9,403 nucleotides of DNA from Bacteroidia bacterium (GCA_026418315.1 JAOABO010000071.1:1-9403), one strand, 5' to 3'. Shown: positions 1 through 6,412, counted from the stretch's first letter. The notes: generated from the letters alone by a model not told the origin. A program made the numbers and translations.

Positions 1-758
1 TTTTTAATATTCAAAATGGATTAGTTGTAGGGTATTTTATTGGATGGTTGTTTACTTTTATATTTGGAATAATACAATTATTAAGGTCAGAGTTTGACTG
101 GAATTTTTTTAGTTTTTCAATCATTCGCGAATCTATAATTAAATATAAACATTATCCTATTTACAATACTATTCCATCGTTTTTGAATGTACTTGCTCAA
201 TCGTCTCCATTTCTATTAATTACCTATTATTACGGTAATGAATACGGCGGTTATTTTAATATATGTAAGCAAATTATTCAAATACCCTTTAGCTTTGTAA
301 GCATGTCTATATCTCAAGTTTATTTCAAAAAACTGGTTGATAGTATCAATAATCATCAAAGAATTTTCCCATTATTAATTCATGTAAGTAAGTTTTTATT
401 TTTTTTAATTGGTATAGCAATGTTTGTAATATTTATTGGTGGAGAAAAATTATTTGGGTTGATATTTGGAAAGAATTGGGAATATGTTGGTGTTTTATCA
501 AAGTATTATATTTTTTCTGTGATTATGTTTTCTATTCATCAGTCATTTTCTATAATTTATCCATCTTTACATTTAGTTAAACAAGAAAGTATAATAAAGT
601 TTTTATATTTTATCATTGTGTTTTTTGTTCTTTATTTTCATCCAAGTAATTTTTTAACGTTTATGCTTATATACACTATTGCAGAATGTGTTGTTTTTAT
701 TATTGGCATTTGTGTGATTTTAATACATGTACATAAATATGAAAAATCTATTAGTTAG
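1..758 (+). CDS. Polysaccharide flippase (Wzx-like, MATE/MOP superfamily), 5' end outside the window
   Basis: This is the C-terminal part (251 residues) of an integral membrane protein that probably flips lipid-linked glycan repeat units across the inner membrane. The frame is open from position 3, so the gene begins before the window and the TTG at 48 is not its start. Visible sequence: a stretch 'NGLVVGYFIGWL' typical of the central helices, then a polar loop, then 'FLNVLAQSSPFLLITYYYG' and 'GGYFNICKQIIQIPFSFVS'. That pattern (helix, 'G..yGG.y', 'R/K..q.P.sf.s..i.qvy') is characteristic of the second half of O-antigen/capsule flippases. Several more hydrophobic helices follow, ending in a charged tail. 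Its last 32 bases overlap the next gene, an O-antigen ligase-type protein, so the two are probably translated together. The strong AT bias is usual for polysaccharide loci. Its glycan substrate cannot be read from sequence. Family call is fairly secure; role is inferred. Confidence 0.8.
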   Translation, partial: FNIQNGLVVGYFIGWLFTFIFGIIQLLRSEFDWNFFSFSIIRESIIKYKHYPIYNTIPSFLNVLAQSSPFLLITYYYGNEYGGYFNICKQIIQIPFSFVSMSISQVYFKKLVDSINNHQRIFPLLIHVSKFLFFLIGIAMFVIFIGGEKLFGLIFGKNWEYVGVLSKYYIFSVIMFSIHQSFSIIYPSLHLVKQESIIKFLYFIIVFFVLYFHPSNFLTFMLIYTIAECVVFIIGICVILIHVHKYEKSIS

Positions 759-2004
759 TAAAAATCAACTTGTATTTGAATTTTATTTACTAAATTTAAT
801 TTTAGTATCACTTTTATTTTATCAGAATATTACCACTTTTGGAATAATTGTTCTTTTTGCATTATGGGTTTGGGAAAAAAATTGGAAAGAAAAATATATC
901 TATTTAATTAACAATATTGGTTTATTAATACTCCCAGTTTTATATTTAATCTACATTTTAGGTATGACATACTCAGAAAACATTGATTATGGATTAAAAA
1001 AGCTAGAAACAAAACTAGGGTTACTGGTGATACCTTTATTGTTTTCAACAATAAAATCTTTAAATGACTCAGAAAAGATAACCACCTTGAAAAAAAACTA
1101 TTTGATTGGTTCAATAATACACATACTAATATGTTATTCAATAGCCAGTTATCGTTTTTTTTACGAACTATACTGCAGAAAAAACGGCATTCATTTAGAA
1201 GAATATCCTTATACGAATTATTTTTTTACTTCTTATTTGTCATTTTTTTTACACTATGGTTATTGTGCTATGTATATTAATGTAGCAATCATGTTTGTTT
1301 ATTCTATGTTTTTTCATAAAAACATACCATTGTTTTTGTTTTTTGTCATCGCTATTGTTTTGTCTGTCTTTGTTATGATGCTTGGTTCTAAAGCTGGCAT
1401 AGCAGCAATGTTTATTATTCATTTTTCATATATAATTTATTTTATCGTCCAAAAAAAACAAATTAACCCACGCACTTTAATATATCTTTTGATATTTATA
1501 ATGACCATTTCCTTATTGCTTGTTTTCATGCCCAACACAAAAGAAAGAGTATCTATTATTACTGACCTGATAATACACAAAAAAGCAGATTCAATTTCAA
1601 CAGAATCAACACAACTACGCTACTATGCATGGAAAGCGTCTATGGATTTAATTAAAAAAGAACCATGGAAAGGTTATGGCACAGGGGATATTAATGATAT
1701 ATTAATTAATACTTATAGAGAAAAAAACTATGTGGGTGCTTTAAAAAAAGAAATTAACTCACACAATCAATTTATTCAAACCTTTTTATCCATAGGTGTT
1801 TTAGGAGTAATTATGTTGTTCTCTTTTTTTATATGGATGTTCTATATAGGTATAAAGTTCAAAAATATTTCAATTATTGTTTTTTCTATTATAACTTTTA
1901 CATCTTATCTTTTTGAATCTTATTTAGAAACGCAAGCGGGAGTTTTTTTTACAACTATTTTCACTTTATTTTTTTTCAGAAATGCTATTTTAAAACAAAA
2001 CTAA
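727..2004 (+). CDS. O-antigen ligase / polymerase family membrane protein (Wzy_C/WaaL type)
   Basis: A 425-residue polytopic inner-membrane protein with about ten or more hydrophobic helices, of the family that polymerises O-antigen units or attaches glycan chains to lipid A core or other acceptors. The diagnostic region is the large periplasmic loop after residue 270: 'LRYYAWKASMDLI' (298-310), 'EPWKGYGTGD' (312-321), then 'SHNQFIQTFLSIGVLG' (345-360). This matches the R..W..a...i...P..G.G.G and HN.fl......G..G pattern of Wzy_C proteins. The motif 'GSKAG' near residue 220 fits the helix before the loop. The start is uncertain: ATG at 727, or ATG at 739, which gives a more typical 'MKNLL' N-terminus. 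Both lie inside the flippase gene, so the two genes are coupled. The flippase neighbour supports a role in assembling a surface polysaccharide. Whether it is a polymerase or a ligase cannot be decided from sequence alone. Confidence 0.85.
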   Translation: MYINMKNLLVSKNQLVFEFYLLNLILVSLLFYQNITTFGIIVLFALWVWEKNWKEKYIYLINNIGLLILPVLYLIYILGMTYSENIDYGLKKLETKLGLLVIPLLFSTIKSLNDSEKITTLKKNYLIGSIIHILICYSIASYRFFYELYCRKNGIHLEEYPYTNYFFTSYLSFFLHYGYCAMYINVAIMFVYSMFFHKNIPLFLFFVIAIVLSVFVMMLGSKAGIAAMFIIHFSYIIYFIVQKKQINPRTLIYLLIFIMTISLLLVFMPNTKERVSIITDLIIHKKADSISTESTQLRYYAWKASMDLIKKEPWKGYGTGDINDILINTYREKNYVGALKKEINSHNQFIQTFLSIGVLGVIMLFSFFIWMFYIGIKFKNISIIVFSIITFTSYLFESYLETQAGVFFTTIFTLFFFRNAILKQN

Positions 2005-2012
2005 TTACTTTT

Positions 2013-3113
2013 TCACTTCTGTGCTTTTGTATAAAACCAATACGCTACCAAGCTAAACACTATATTAGGTATCCACACAGCAAGTAGTGTGTTAGCAAAA
2101 CCAGTAGTTGCCAAAATTGTAAAAATATACATCAACATTATATATAATGCACTTAAAAACAATCCTAATGCTATTGTCCAACCTACACCACCCCTTACTT
2201 TTCTGGAAGACACACTAACACCAATAATAGTTAATACAAAAGTTGCAAACGGAAATGCTGTTCTTCTGTAATGCTCAACTTCAAAGTATTCTATTTTACT
2301 GCCTCCTTTTTGTCGTTCTTTTTTAATATAATTTTTTAATTCCCAATAATTCATGATTTCTAATTTACTTTCATATCTCCACAAATCATCTGGTGTAAAG
2401 TCAATGGTTATTTTTTTGTTAGGATATACTTTTACCTCTTCTTTGTACACAACACTGTCTTGATGGGTATGTACAACTAATCTTCTCTCCATCACATTGT
2501 TAAGTAACCAAGATTTGTCTGTACTATCCCACTGCATAGCTTCTGCTTTCAGATAATAAACCTGTTGATGGTTTTTAATTTTTTCTAATGATACTTTATA
2601 TCCCATTTTAGCCCTATTATCAAAACTATATAAATACAACACTTCTCCATCTCCCACCATGCGGTGTATATTTTTATCTTCTATGTTATATGCATTATTA
2701 AACCACTTGTCTTCAAAAGCAATTTTTTTTCTGTTCGCTTTTGGAATAATAATATGATTCAAAACTAACGAAGTAACAGCAATGATAACTGCAGTGATTA
2801 AATAAGGACGAAGAATGCGATTGTATGGAATTCCGCTGCTTAGCATAGCTACAAACTCATTTCTATGTGCCATTCTTGATGTAAAAAAAATAACTGAAAT
2901 GAAGGTAAACAATGGGCTAAACATATTACCATACACAGGAATAAACATCAGATAATAATCCAATATAATCTCTTTTAATGGCGTCTTGTCTTCTAAAAAA
3001 CCAGGGAGCTTATCCTTTAGGTCAAATACAATAAAAATTAATAAAATCAAAGCAATAGAATAAATAAATGTTCCTAAAAATTTTTTCAGAATATATTTAT
3101 CAATAATTTTCAT
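2013..3113 (-). CDS. LptF/LptG-family permease of the lipopolysaccharide export ABC transporter
   Basis: A 366-residue inner-membrane subunit of the LptB2FG transporter, which extracts lipopolysaccharide from the inner membrane and passes it to the periplasmic bridge. Numbering below starts at the TTG at 3125, four codons upstream. Architecture fits the family: three N-terminal helices (about 14-35, 58-82, 104-127), a periplasmic beta-rich jellyroll (about 135-250), then three C-terminal helices (about 286-307, 314-339, 344-366). Family signatures are 'NEFVAMLSSGIPYNRIL' after helix 2, which is the cytoplasmic coupling region contacting the ATPase, and 'RRTAFPFATFVLTIIGVSVS' in helix 4. The ATG at 3113 is preferred as start because 'GGAAAG' sits just upstream; the TTG at 3125 is the alternative. 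The gene is convergent with the O-antigen ligase-type gene, only 8 bases between stops. It is divergent from the thiolase, and the 67-base gap between them shows no convincing consensus promoter. No second permease or lptB is in view. LptF versus LptG is not resolved. Confidence 0.88.
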   Translation of the reverse strand: MKIIDKYILKKFLGTFIYSIALILLIFIVFDLKDKLPGFLEDKTPLKEIILDYYLMFIPVYGNMFSPLFTFISVIFFTSRMAHRNEFVAMLSSGIPYNRILRPYLITAVIIAVTSLVLNHIIIPKANRKKIAFEDKWFNNAYNIEDKNIHRMVGDGEVLYLYSFDNRAKMGYKVSLEKIKNHQQVYYLKAEAMQWDSTDKSWLLNNVMERRLVVHTHQDSVVYKEEVKVYPNKKITIDFTPDDLWRYESKLEIMNYWELKNYIKKERQKGGSKIEYFEVEHYRRTAFPFATFVLTIIGVSVSSRKVRGGVGWTIALGLFLSALYIMLMYIFTILATTGFANTLLAVWIPNIVFSLVAYWFYTKAQK

Positions 3114-3180
3114 TTGTCTTTCCAATCAACTACCTGCAAATGTGCTAATTTTTTCTCATCTTTGACGCCAAACGATATTT

Positions 3181-4386
3181 ATGCAACATGCTTATATAGT
3201 AGGGGGTGTAAGAACGGCCATTGGAAAATTTGGCGGCACCTTAGCCAAAGTCCGTACAGATGATTTAATAGCAGATACTATCCATGCCCTTATGCAAAAA
3301 TATTCTTCTGTGAATTGGGCTGAAGTAGAAGATGTTATTATTGGCTGCTCTAACCAGGCAGGAGAAGATAATCGTAATGTGGCACGCATGGCTTTATTAT
3401 TGGCCGGCTTGCCTTATACTGTTCCGGGGCAAACTTTGAACCGCCTATGTGCCTCAGGATTAACCGCAGTAATGGAAGCAGCCAGAACTATTATGATTGG
3501 AGATGCAGACCTTATGATAGCAGGTGGAGTAGAAAATATGTCCCGAGGGCCTTATGTGTTGAGCAAATCTACAGAGCCATTTGACAGAGCACAGCAATTG
3601 TACGACTCTTCTTTTGGCTGGCGATTCATTAATCCTAAAATGCAAAGTATGTATGGTACCGACAGCATGGGTGAAACCGCTGAAAATGTTGCCCAACTAC
3701 TAAAAATTTCCCGAGATGATCAAGATAAATTTGCTTTATGGAGTCAGCAAAAAGCGGCTAAAGCACAAAATTCCGGCAGATTTGAAAAGGAAATTATTCC
3801 AATTAACATCCCACAAAAAAAAGGCGAACCCATTATCTTTGATAAAGACGAATTTATAAAACCAGATACAACTTTAGAAACTTTGTCTAAGCTGAAGCCC
3901 GCTTTCAAAAAAGATGGAAGTGTTACTGCGGGTAATTCATCCGGGTTGAACGATGGTGCTGCTGTCTTATTATTGGCAAATGAAAACGCTATAAAAAAAT
4001 ACAATTTACAGCCATTGGCTCGTGTAATAACAGGTACTGTGGTAGGTGTAGAGCCACGCATTATGGGGCTGGGACCTGTAGAAGCAGTTAATAAACTATT
4101 AGCCAAAACAAATCTGACCTGGAAAGATATTGATATTATAGAATTGAATGAGGCCTTTGCTGCCCAATCTTTAGGATGTATTCGTCAGTGGGGGTTGGAA
4201 GATAATGATCCGCGTATTAATCCGAATGGAGGAGCCATAGCGCTTGGGCATCCTTTAGGCATGAGTGGTGCAAGAATTGCTCTCACCGCTGCTATTGAAT
4301 TACAGGAACAAAAGAAGAAGTATGCTGTTGCTACCATGTGTGTAGGGGTAGGACAAGGATATGCGGTAATGTTAGAAAAGGCATAA
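3181..4386 (+). CDS. pcaF: Thiolase, most like 3-oxoadipyl-CoA thiolase (PcaF/PaaJ type)
   Basis: A complete 401-residue thiolase. It should cleave a 3-oxoacyl-CoA with coenzyme A to acetyl-CoA and a shortened acyl-CoA. Catalytic residues are all present: nucleophile C90 in 'LNRLCASGLTAV', the 'NEAFAAQ' motif (323-329), H357 in 'GGAIALGHPLGMSGAR', and C387 in 'TMCVGVGQG'. Several features point to the 3-oxoadipyl-CoA subgroup rather than general acetyl-CoA acetyltransferases: 'GCSNQAGEDNRNVARMALLLAGLP' (two blocks, 55-78), 'GWRFINPKM' (146-154), 'DSMGETAENVA', and 'CVGVGQG' in place of the common C-terminal 'CIGGGQG'. That enzyme ends the phenylacetate and beta-ketoadipate pathways, giving succinyl-CoA and acetyl-CoA. 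No other gene of those pathways is in the window, so a generic beta-oxidation role stays possible. The start is fixed: a stop codon lies in frame at 3163-3165 and no other ATG intervenes. Base composition is less AT-biased than the polysaccharide genes, as expected for a conserved core enzyme. Confidence 0.9.
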   Translation: MQHAYIVGGVRTAIGKFGGTLAKVRTDDLIADTIHALMQKYSSVNWAEVEDVIIGCSNQAGEDNRNVARMALLLAGLPYTVPGQTLNRLCASGLTAVMEAARTIMIGDADLMIAGGVENMSRGPYVLSKSTEPFDRAQQLYDSSFGWRFINPKMQSMYGTDSMGETAENVAQLLKISRDDQDKFALWSQQKAAKAQNSGRFEKEIIPINIPQKKGEPIIFDKDEFIKPDTTLETLSKLKPAFKKDGSVTAGNSSGLNDGAAVLLLANENAIKKYNLQPLARVITGTVVGVEPRIMGLGPVEAVNKLLAKTNLTWKDIDIIELNEAFAAQSLGCIRQWGLEDNDPRINPNGGAIALGHPLGMSGARIALTAAIELQEQKKKYAVATMCVGVGQGYAVMLEKA

Positions 4387-4422
4387 TTAGTGATTAATTT
4401 TGAATCTCATCTTTTACTTAAA

Positions 4423-4448
4423 TAATTTCTTTAGGTTTTAAGAAATTA
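4423..4448 (+). terminator. Candidate intrinsic terminator after the thiolase gene
   Basis: A perfect 9-base-pair inverted repeat, TAATTTCTT (4423-4431) and AAGAAATTA (4440-4448), encloses an 8-base loop and is followed by the T-rich stretch 'attatatttttatt'. It begins 37 bases past the thiolase stop. The stem is AT-rich, which is common in this kind of genome but makes the call tentative. The rest of the 241-base gap to the next gene holds no coding sequence I can support, only the promoter region listed separately. Confidence 0.5.
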
Positions 4449-4543
4449 ATTATATTTTTATTGAAAAACTTGTTCATGTTGTTTTTAATACTCATGCTAT
4501 AAAGTTTGTGTTTTTCATTAACTACCTGTTTCTTATTCATGAT

Positions 4544-4574
4544 TTTGTAAATCAAAATATATTATGTATTTTTG
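4544..4574 (+). promoter_or_regulatory. Bacteroidota-type promoter for the glycine-rich protein gene
   Basis: TTTG at 4544-4547 is followed, after exactly 19 bases, by TATTTTTG at 4567-4574. This matches the TTTG-N19/20-TAnnTTTG consensus used by the primary sigma factor of Bacteroidota. Transcription would start near 4580, giving a leader of roughly 48 bases before the ATG at 4628. An inverted repeat (ATTTTG at 4542-4547, CAAAAT at 4553-4558) covers the -33 element and might be an operator. Confidence 0.7.
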
Positions 4575-4606
4575 CAACATATATTTTTGCAACAAATTTT
4601 GTAACA
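4567..4606 (+). repeat. Three short direct repeats, TTTTG(C/T)AACA, over the promoter
   Basis: The 10-base unit occurs at 4570-4579 and 4585-4594 (identical) and at 4597-4606 (one mismatch, TTTTGTAACA). The first two copies lie in a longer identical 13-base unit, TATTTTTGCAACA, at 4567-4579 and 4582-4594. So a second perfect TAnnTTTG box exists at 4582-4589, although no TTTG is found at the right distance upstream of it. Function is unknown: a duplicated -7 element or a binding site in the early transcribed region. Confidence 0.65.
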
Positions 4607-4627
4607 ATCAAATAAAACCATGAGAAC

Positions 4628-6025
4628 ATGAAAAAAAGGGTAATTTACTTTTTTTTAGGATATCTACTTTTTGTCGGACTAACTCAATATATACAGTCTC
4701 AAAACATAGGCATAAATGCTAATGCTACACCTCCTGACAATAGCGCGATGTTAGATATAGACGTAAGCGCATTGCCTACAAACGGAAAAAAGGGATTGCT
4801 CATTCCGAGAATGACCACCGCTGAGAGAAATGCTTTACCTTCTCCTGCTAATTCATTATTGATTTATAACACAACTACTCGTTGCTTTGAATTTTGGGAT
4901 GTTCCTTCAAGCAGCTGGCAAACATTAGGATGCGCTTGCAGTCCTCCTTCGTCTGCACCTACCGCCAATGCTGCAAGTGGTATTACTTCAACAGGTTTTA
5001 CTGCTAACTGGAGCAGTGTGAGCGGTGCTACTTGTTATCAATTGGACGTAGCAACAGATGTGGGCTTTACAAGCTTTGTGCCGGGATTTAATAATTTAAA
5101 TGTAGGTAATGTAACAAGTTATAATGTAACAGGATTATCTTGTGGAACTACCTATTACTATCGTATAAGGGCATGTAACAGTTGTGGTAATACAGGAAAT
5201 AGCAATGTAATCAATGTAACTACCGGTGGATGCTGCACAAGTTTTCCTAATTCTATAACTTTTAACTATACGGGTAATAACCAAACCTGGACCGTACCTC
5301 CAGGTGTAACTTGTGTAAGTGTAGATGTAAGAGGGGCATCTGGCGGTAATACAAGCGGACCATACCCAATGACAGGAGGAAAAGGAGCAAGAATAACGGG
5401 TACATTAGCTGTTACATCTGGTCAAATTCTTCAAATCAATGTTGGTGGTCAGGGGCAAAGCGTAAATCAAACCGGTGCGTGTGGTTCAAGTGGTGGCTTG
5501 GGGGGATGGAATGGTGGTGGTAATGGAGGTATGGGTGACTGGAATGCCGCTGGCGGTGGGGGCGCTAGCGATATACGCACCACTCCTTACGCCCTCTCAA
5601 ATAGAATTATTGTTGCTGGTGGTGGGGGGGGGGGCGCTGTTGGATGTGGATGTTCTACTTTTGCTGGGGATGGTGGCTGTAATAATGGGCTTACGGGGTC
5701 AAGTAGTAGTTGTTGTGGTGGAACCGCGGGGGGACCTGGAGGTGGAGGGACACAAACAAGCGGTGGTATAGGTGGGGGCGCAGGAAGTGGTGGTGTTGCA
5801 GGTGGAAATGGTTCATTGGGGATAGGTGGAAATGGAGCATCCGGTACCACTTGCGACGATTCTGGTGGCGGGGGTGGTGGTGGTTATTACGGAGGAGGAG
5901 GAGGAGGAAGCTCAAGTAATTGGTGGTCTGGTGGTGGAGGCGGTGGAAGCAGCTTAATCCCACCGGGTTGTTCTTGTACTGCAGGATTTCAAACTGGGAA
6001 TGGACTCATTATTATATACTATTAA
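4628..6025 (+). CDS. Exported protein with fibronectin III domain and ALK/LTK-like glycine-rich domain
   Basis: A complete 465-residue secreted protein of unknown function, probably surface-associated or extracellular. Order of parts: signal peptide (1 to about 25, 'MKKRVIYFFLGYLLFVGL', likely cleavage after 'QSQ', no lipobox cysteine); a module seen in many exported Bacteroidota proteins ('AMLDID...KGLLIPRMTTAERNAL', 40-70, then 'LLIYNTTTRCFEFWD'); a fibronectin III domain (about 108-199, 'FTANWSSVSGATCYQLDV' and 'TYYYRIRAC'); and a glycine-rich domain (about 206-465). The last opens with 'NQTWTVPPGVTCVSVDVRG', contains 'GGGGASDIRTTPYALSNRI' then 'IVAGGGGGG' (309-336), and ends in a beta strand 'GLIIIYY'. 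This matches the bacterial Gly-rich family and the glycine-rich region of the receptors ALK and LTK. It has 19 cysteines, many for an exported protein. No type IX secretion C-terminal signal is seen. The start is fixed by the signal peptide; an upstream ATG at 4620 is closed after three codons. The coding strand holds an 11-G run (listed separately). Confidence 0.85.
   Translation: MKKRVIYFFLGYLLFVGLTQYIQSQNIGINANATPPDNSAMLDIDVSALPTNGKKGLLIPRMTTAERNALPSPANSLLIYNTTTRCFEFWDVPSSSWQTLGCACSPPSSAPTANAASGITSTGFTANWSSVSGATCYQLDVATDVGFTSFVPGFNNLNVGNVTSYNVTGLSCGTTYYYRIRACNSCGNTGNSNVINVTTGGCCTSFPNSITFNYTGNNQTWTVPPGVTCVSVDVRGASGGNTSGPYPMTGGKGARITGTLAVTSGQILQINVGGQGQSVNQTGACGSSGGLGGWNGGGNGGMGDWNAAGGGGASDIRTTPYALSNRIIVAGGGGGGAVGCGCSTFAGDGGCNNGLTGSSSSCCGGTAGGPGGGGTQTSGGIGGGAGSGGVAGGNGSLGIGGNGASGTTCDDSGGGGGGGYYGGGGGGSSSNWWSGGGGGGSSLIPPGCSCTAGFQTGNGLIIIYY
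5624..5634 (+). repeat. Homopolymer tract of 11 G within the glycine-rich coding region
   Basis: Eleven consecutive G encode G333-G336 of the exported glycine-rich protein. Other G runs in this gene are at most 6 long (5500-5505, 5728-5733). Slippage would put translation out of frame: one base gained leads to the stop at 5680-5682, one base lost leads to the stop at 5769-5771. Either change removes the last 90 or more residues, including the terminal strand. The frame is intact in this sequence. Confidence 0.9.
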
Positions 6026-6055
6026 CTCATAATAAATCTCTAAAAATTAAATCTT

Positions 6056-6412
6056 ATGAGAACATTTTATTCAATCCTTTCATTATCTATTATTTCTATC
6101 TTTATTTTTTTTAACGGAAAATTTTTTGAAAAAAAATCTGATTTTACCGTACTAAAGAGCTTTATATCAAAAACTGGAACCTTAAGTAATGGCTACAGTA
6201 AAATTGTCTTTGATGAAAGATTACAGAAAATTCTAACTAAAGAAGGTACAAACAAAAATATTAATTATGATGTTTTTATTCAACCTCTTGAATCAAGTAA
6301 TGGGTTGTATGTTACTAACATTACCGATAAAGGGTTTGAAGTTGTTGAAAATAACAATGGTAAATCAAATGCAAAGTTTAAATGGATGTTAGTATTTTAC
6401 TTTAATGAGTAA
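6056..6412 (+). CDS. Small exported protein with conserved 'NGLYVTN..GFEV' region
   Basis: A 118-residue protein of unknown function. The N-terminus 'MRTFYSILSLSIISIFIFF' is a signal peptide or membrane anchor; no clear cleavage site is visible. The rest looks like a small beta domain: 'SKTGTLSNGYSKIVFDERL' (38-56), then 'YDVFIQPLESSNGLYVTN' (71-88), 'GFEVVENNNGKSNAKFKW' (93-110) and a hydrophobic end. I recognise this spacing (G.a.v.lD..f, then Y.V.l.Pl....GLyV.n.t..GFeV.E...G.sn..F.w) from C-terminal domains of large exported Bacteroidota proteins; here it stands alone. The gene lies 30 bases after the glycine-rich protein with no promoter match between, so the two are probably co-transcribed and may act together at the cell surface. 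Partnership is inferred from position and export only. The start is the first ATG directly before the hydrophobic segment. Confidence 0.7.
   Translation: MRTFYSILSLSIISIFIFFNGKFFEKKSDFTVLKSFISKTGTLSNGYSKIVFDERLQKILTKEGTNKNINYDVFIQPLESSNGLYVTNITDKGFEVVENNNGKSNAKFKWMLVFYFNE

Noticed and set aside
48..758. TTG at 48 as the start of the flippase gene
   Set aside because: The frame is open upstream to position 3 and the residues there fit the middle of a flippase, so the gene is simply cut by the window edge.
908..2271. Open frames at 908-1141 (-) and 2089-2271 (+)
   Set aside because: Both sit opposite convincing membrane-protein genes and lack start signals or conserved features.
3114..3180. 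Possible divergent promoters between the LptF/LptG gene and the thiolase
   Set aside because: On the - strand CACATTTG (3137-3144) fits TAnnTTTG with one mismatch, but the nearest TTTG is 24 bases away instead of about 19. No good match was found for the + strand. The region must hold promoters, but I cannot place them.
3460..4106. Open frames on the - strand within the thiolase gene (3460-3696, 3744-4106, also 3192-3389)
   Set aside because: They are antisense to a complete, well-conserved enzyme and show no recognisable protein features.
5587..5850. Proline-rich open frame on the - strand (and other open frames at 5475-5771, 5691-5963, 5710-5919)
   Set aside because: These are by-products of the glycine-rich coding sequence: GGN codons read in reverse give proline, and stops are rare in G-rich DNA. 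None has an own promoter or a sensible protein composition.
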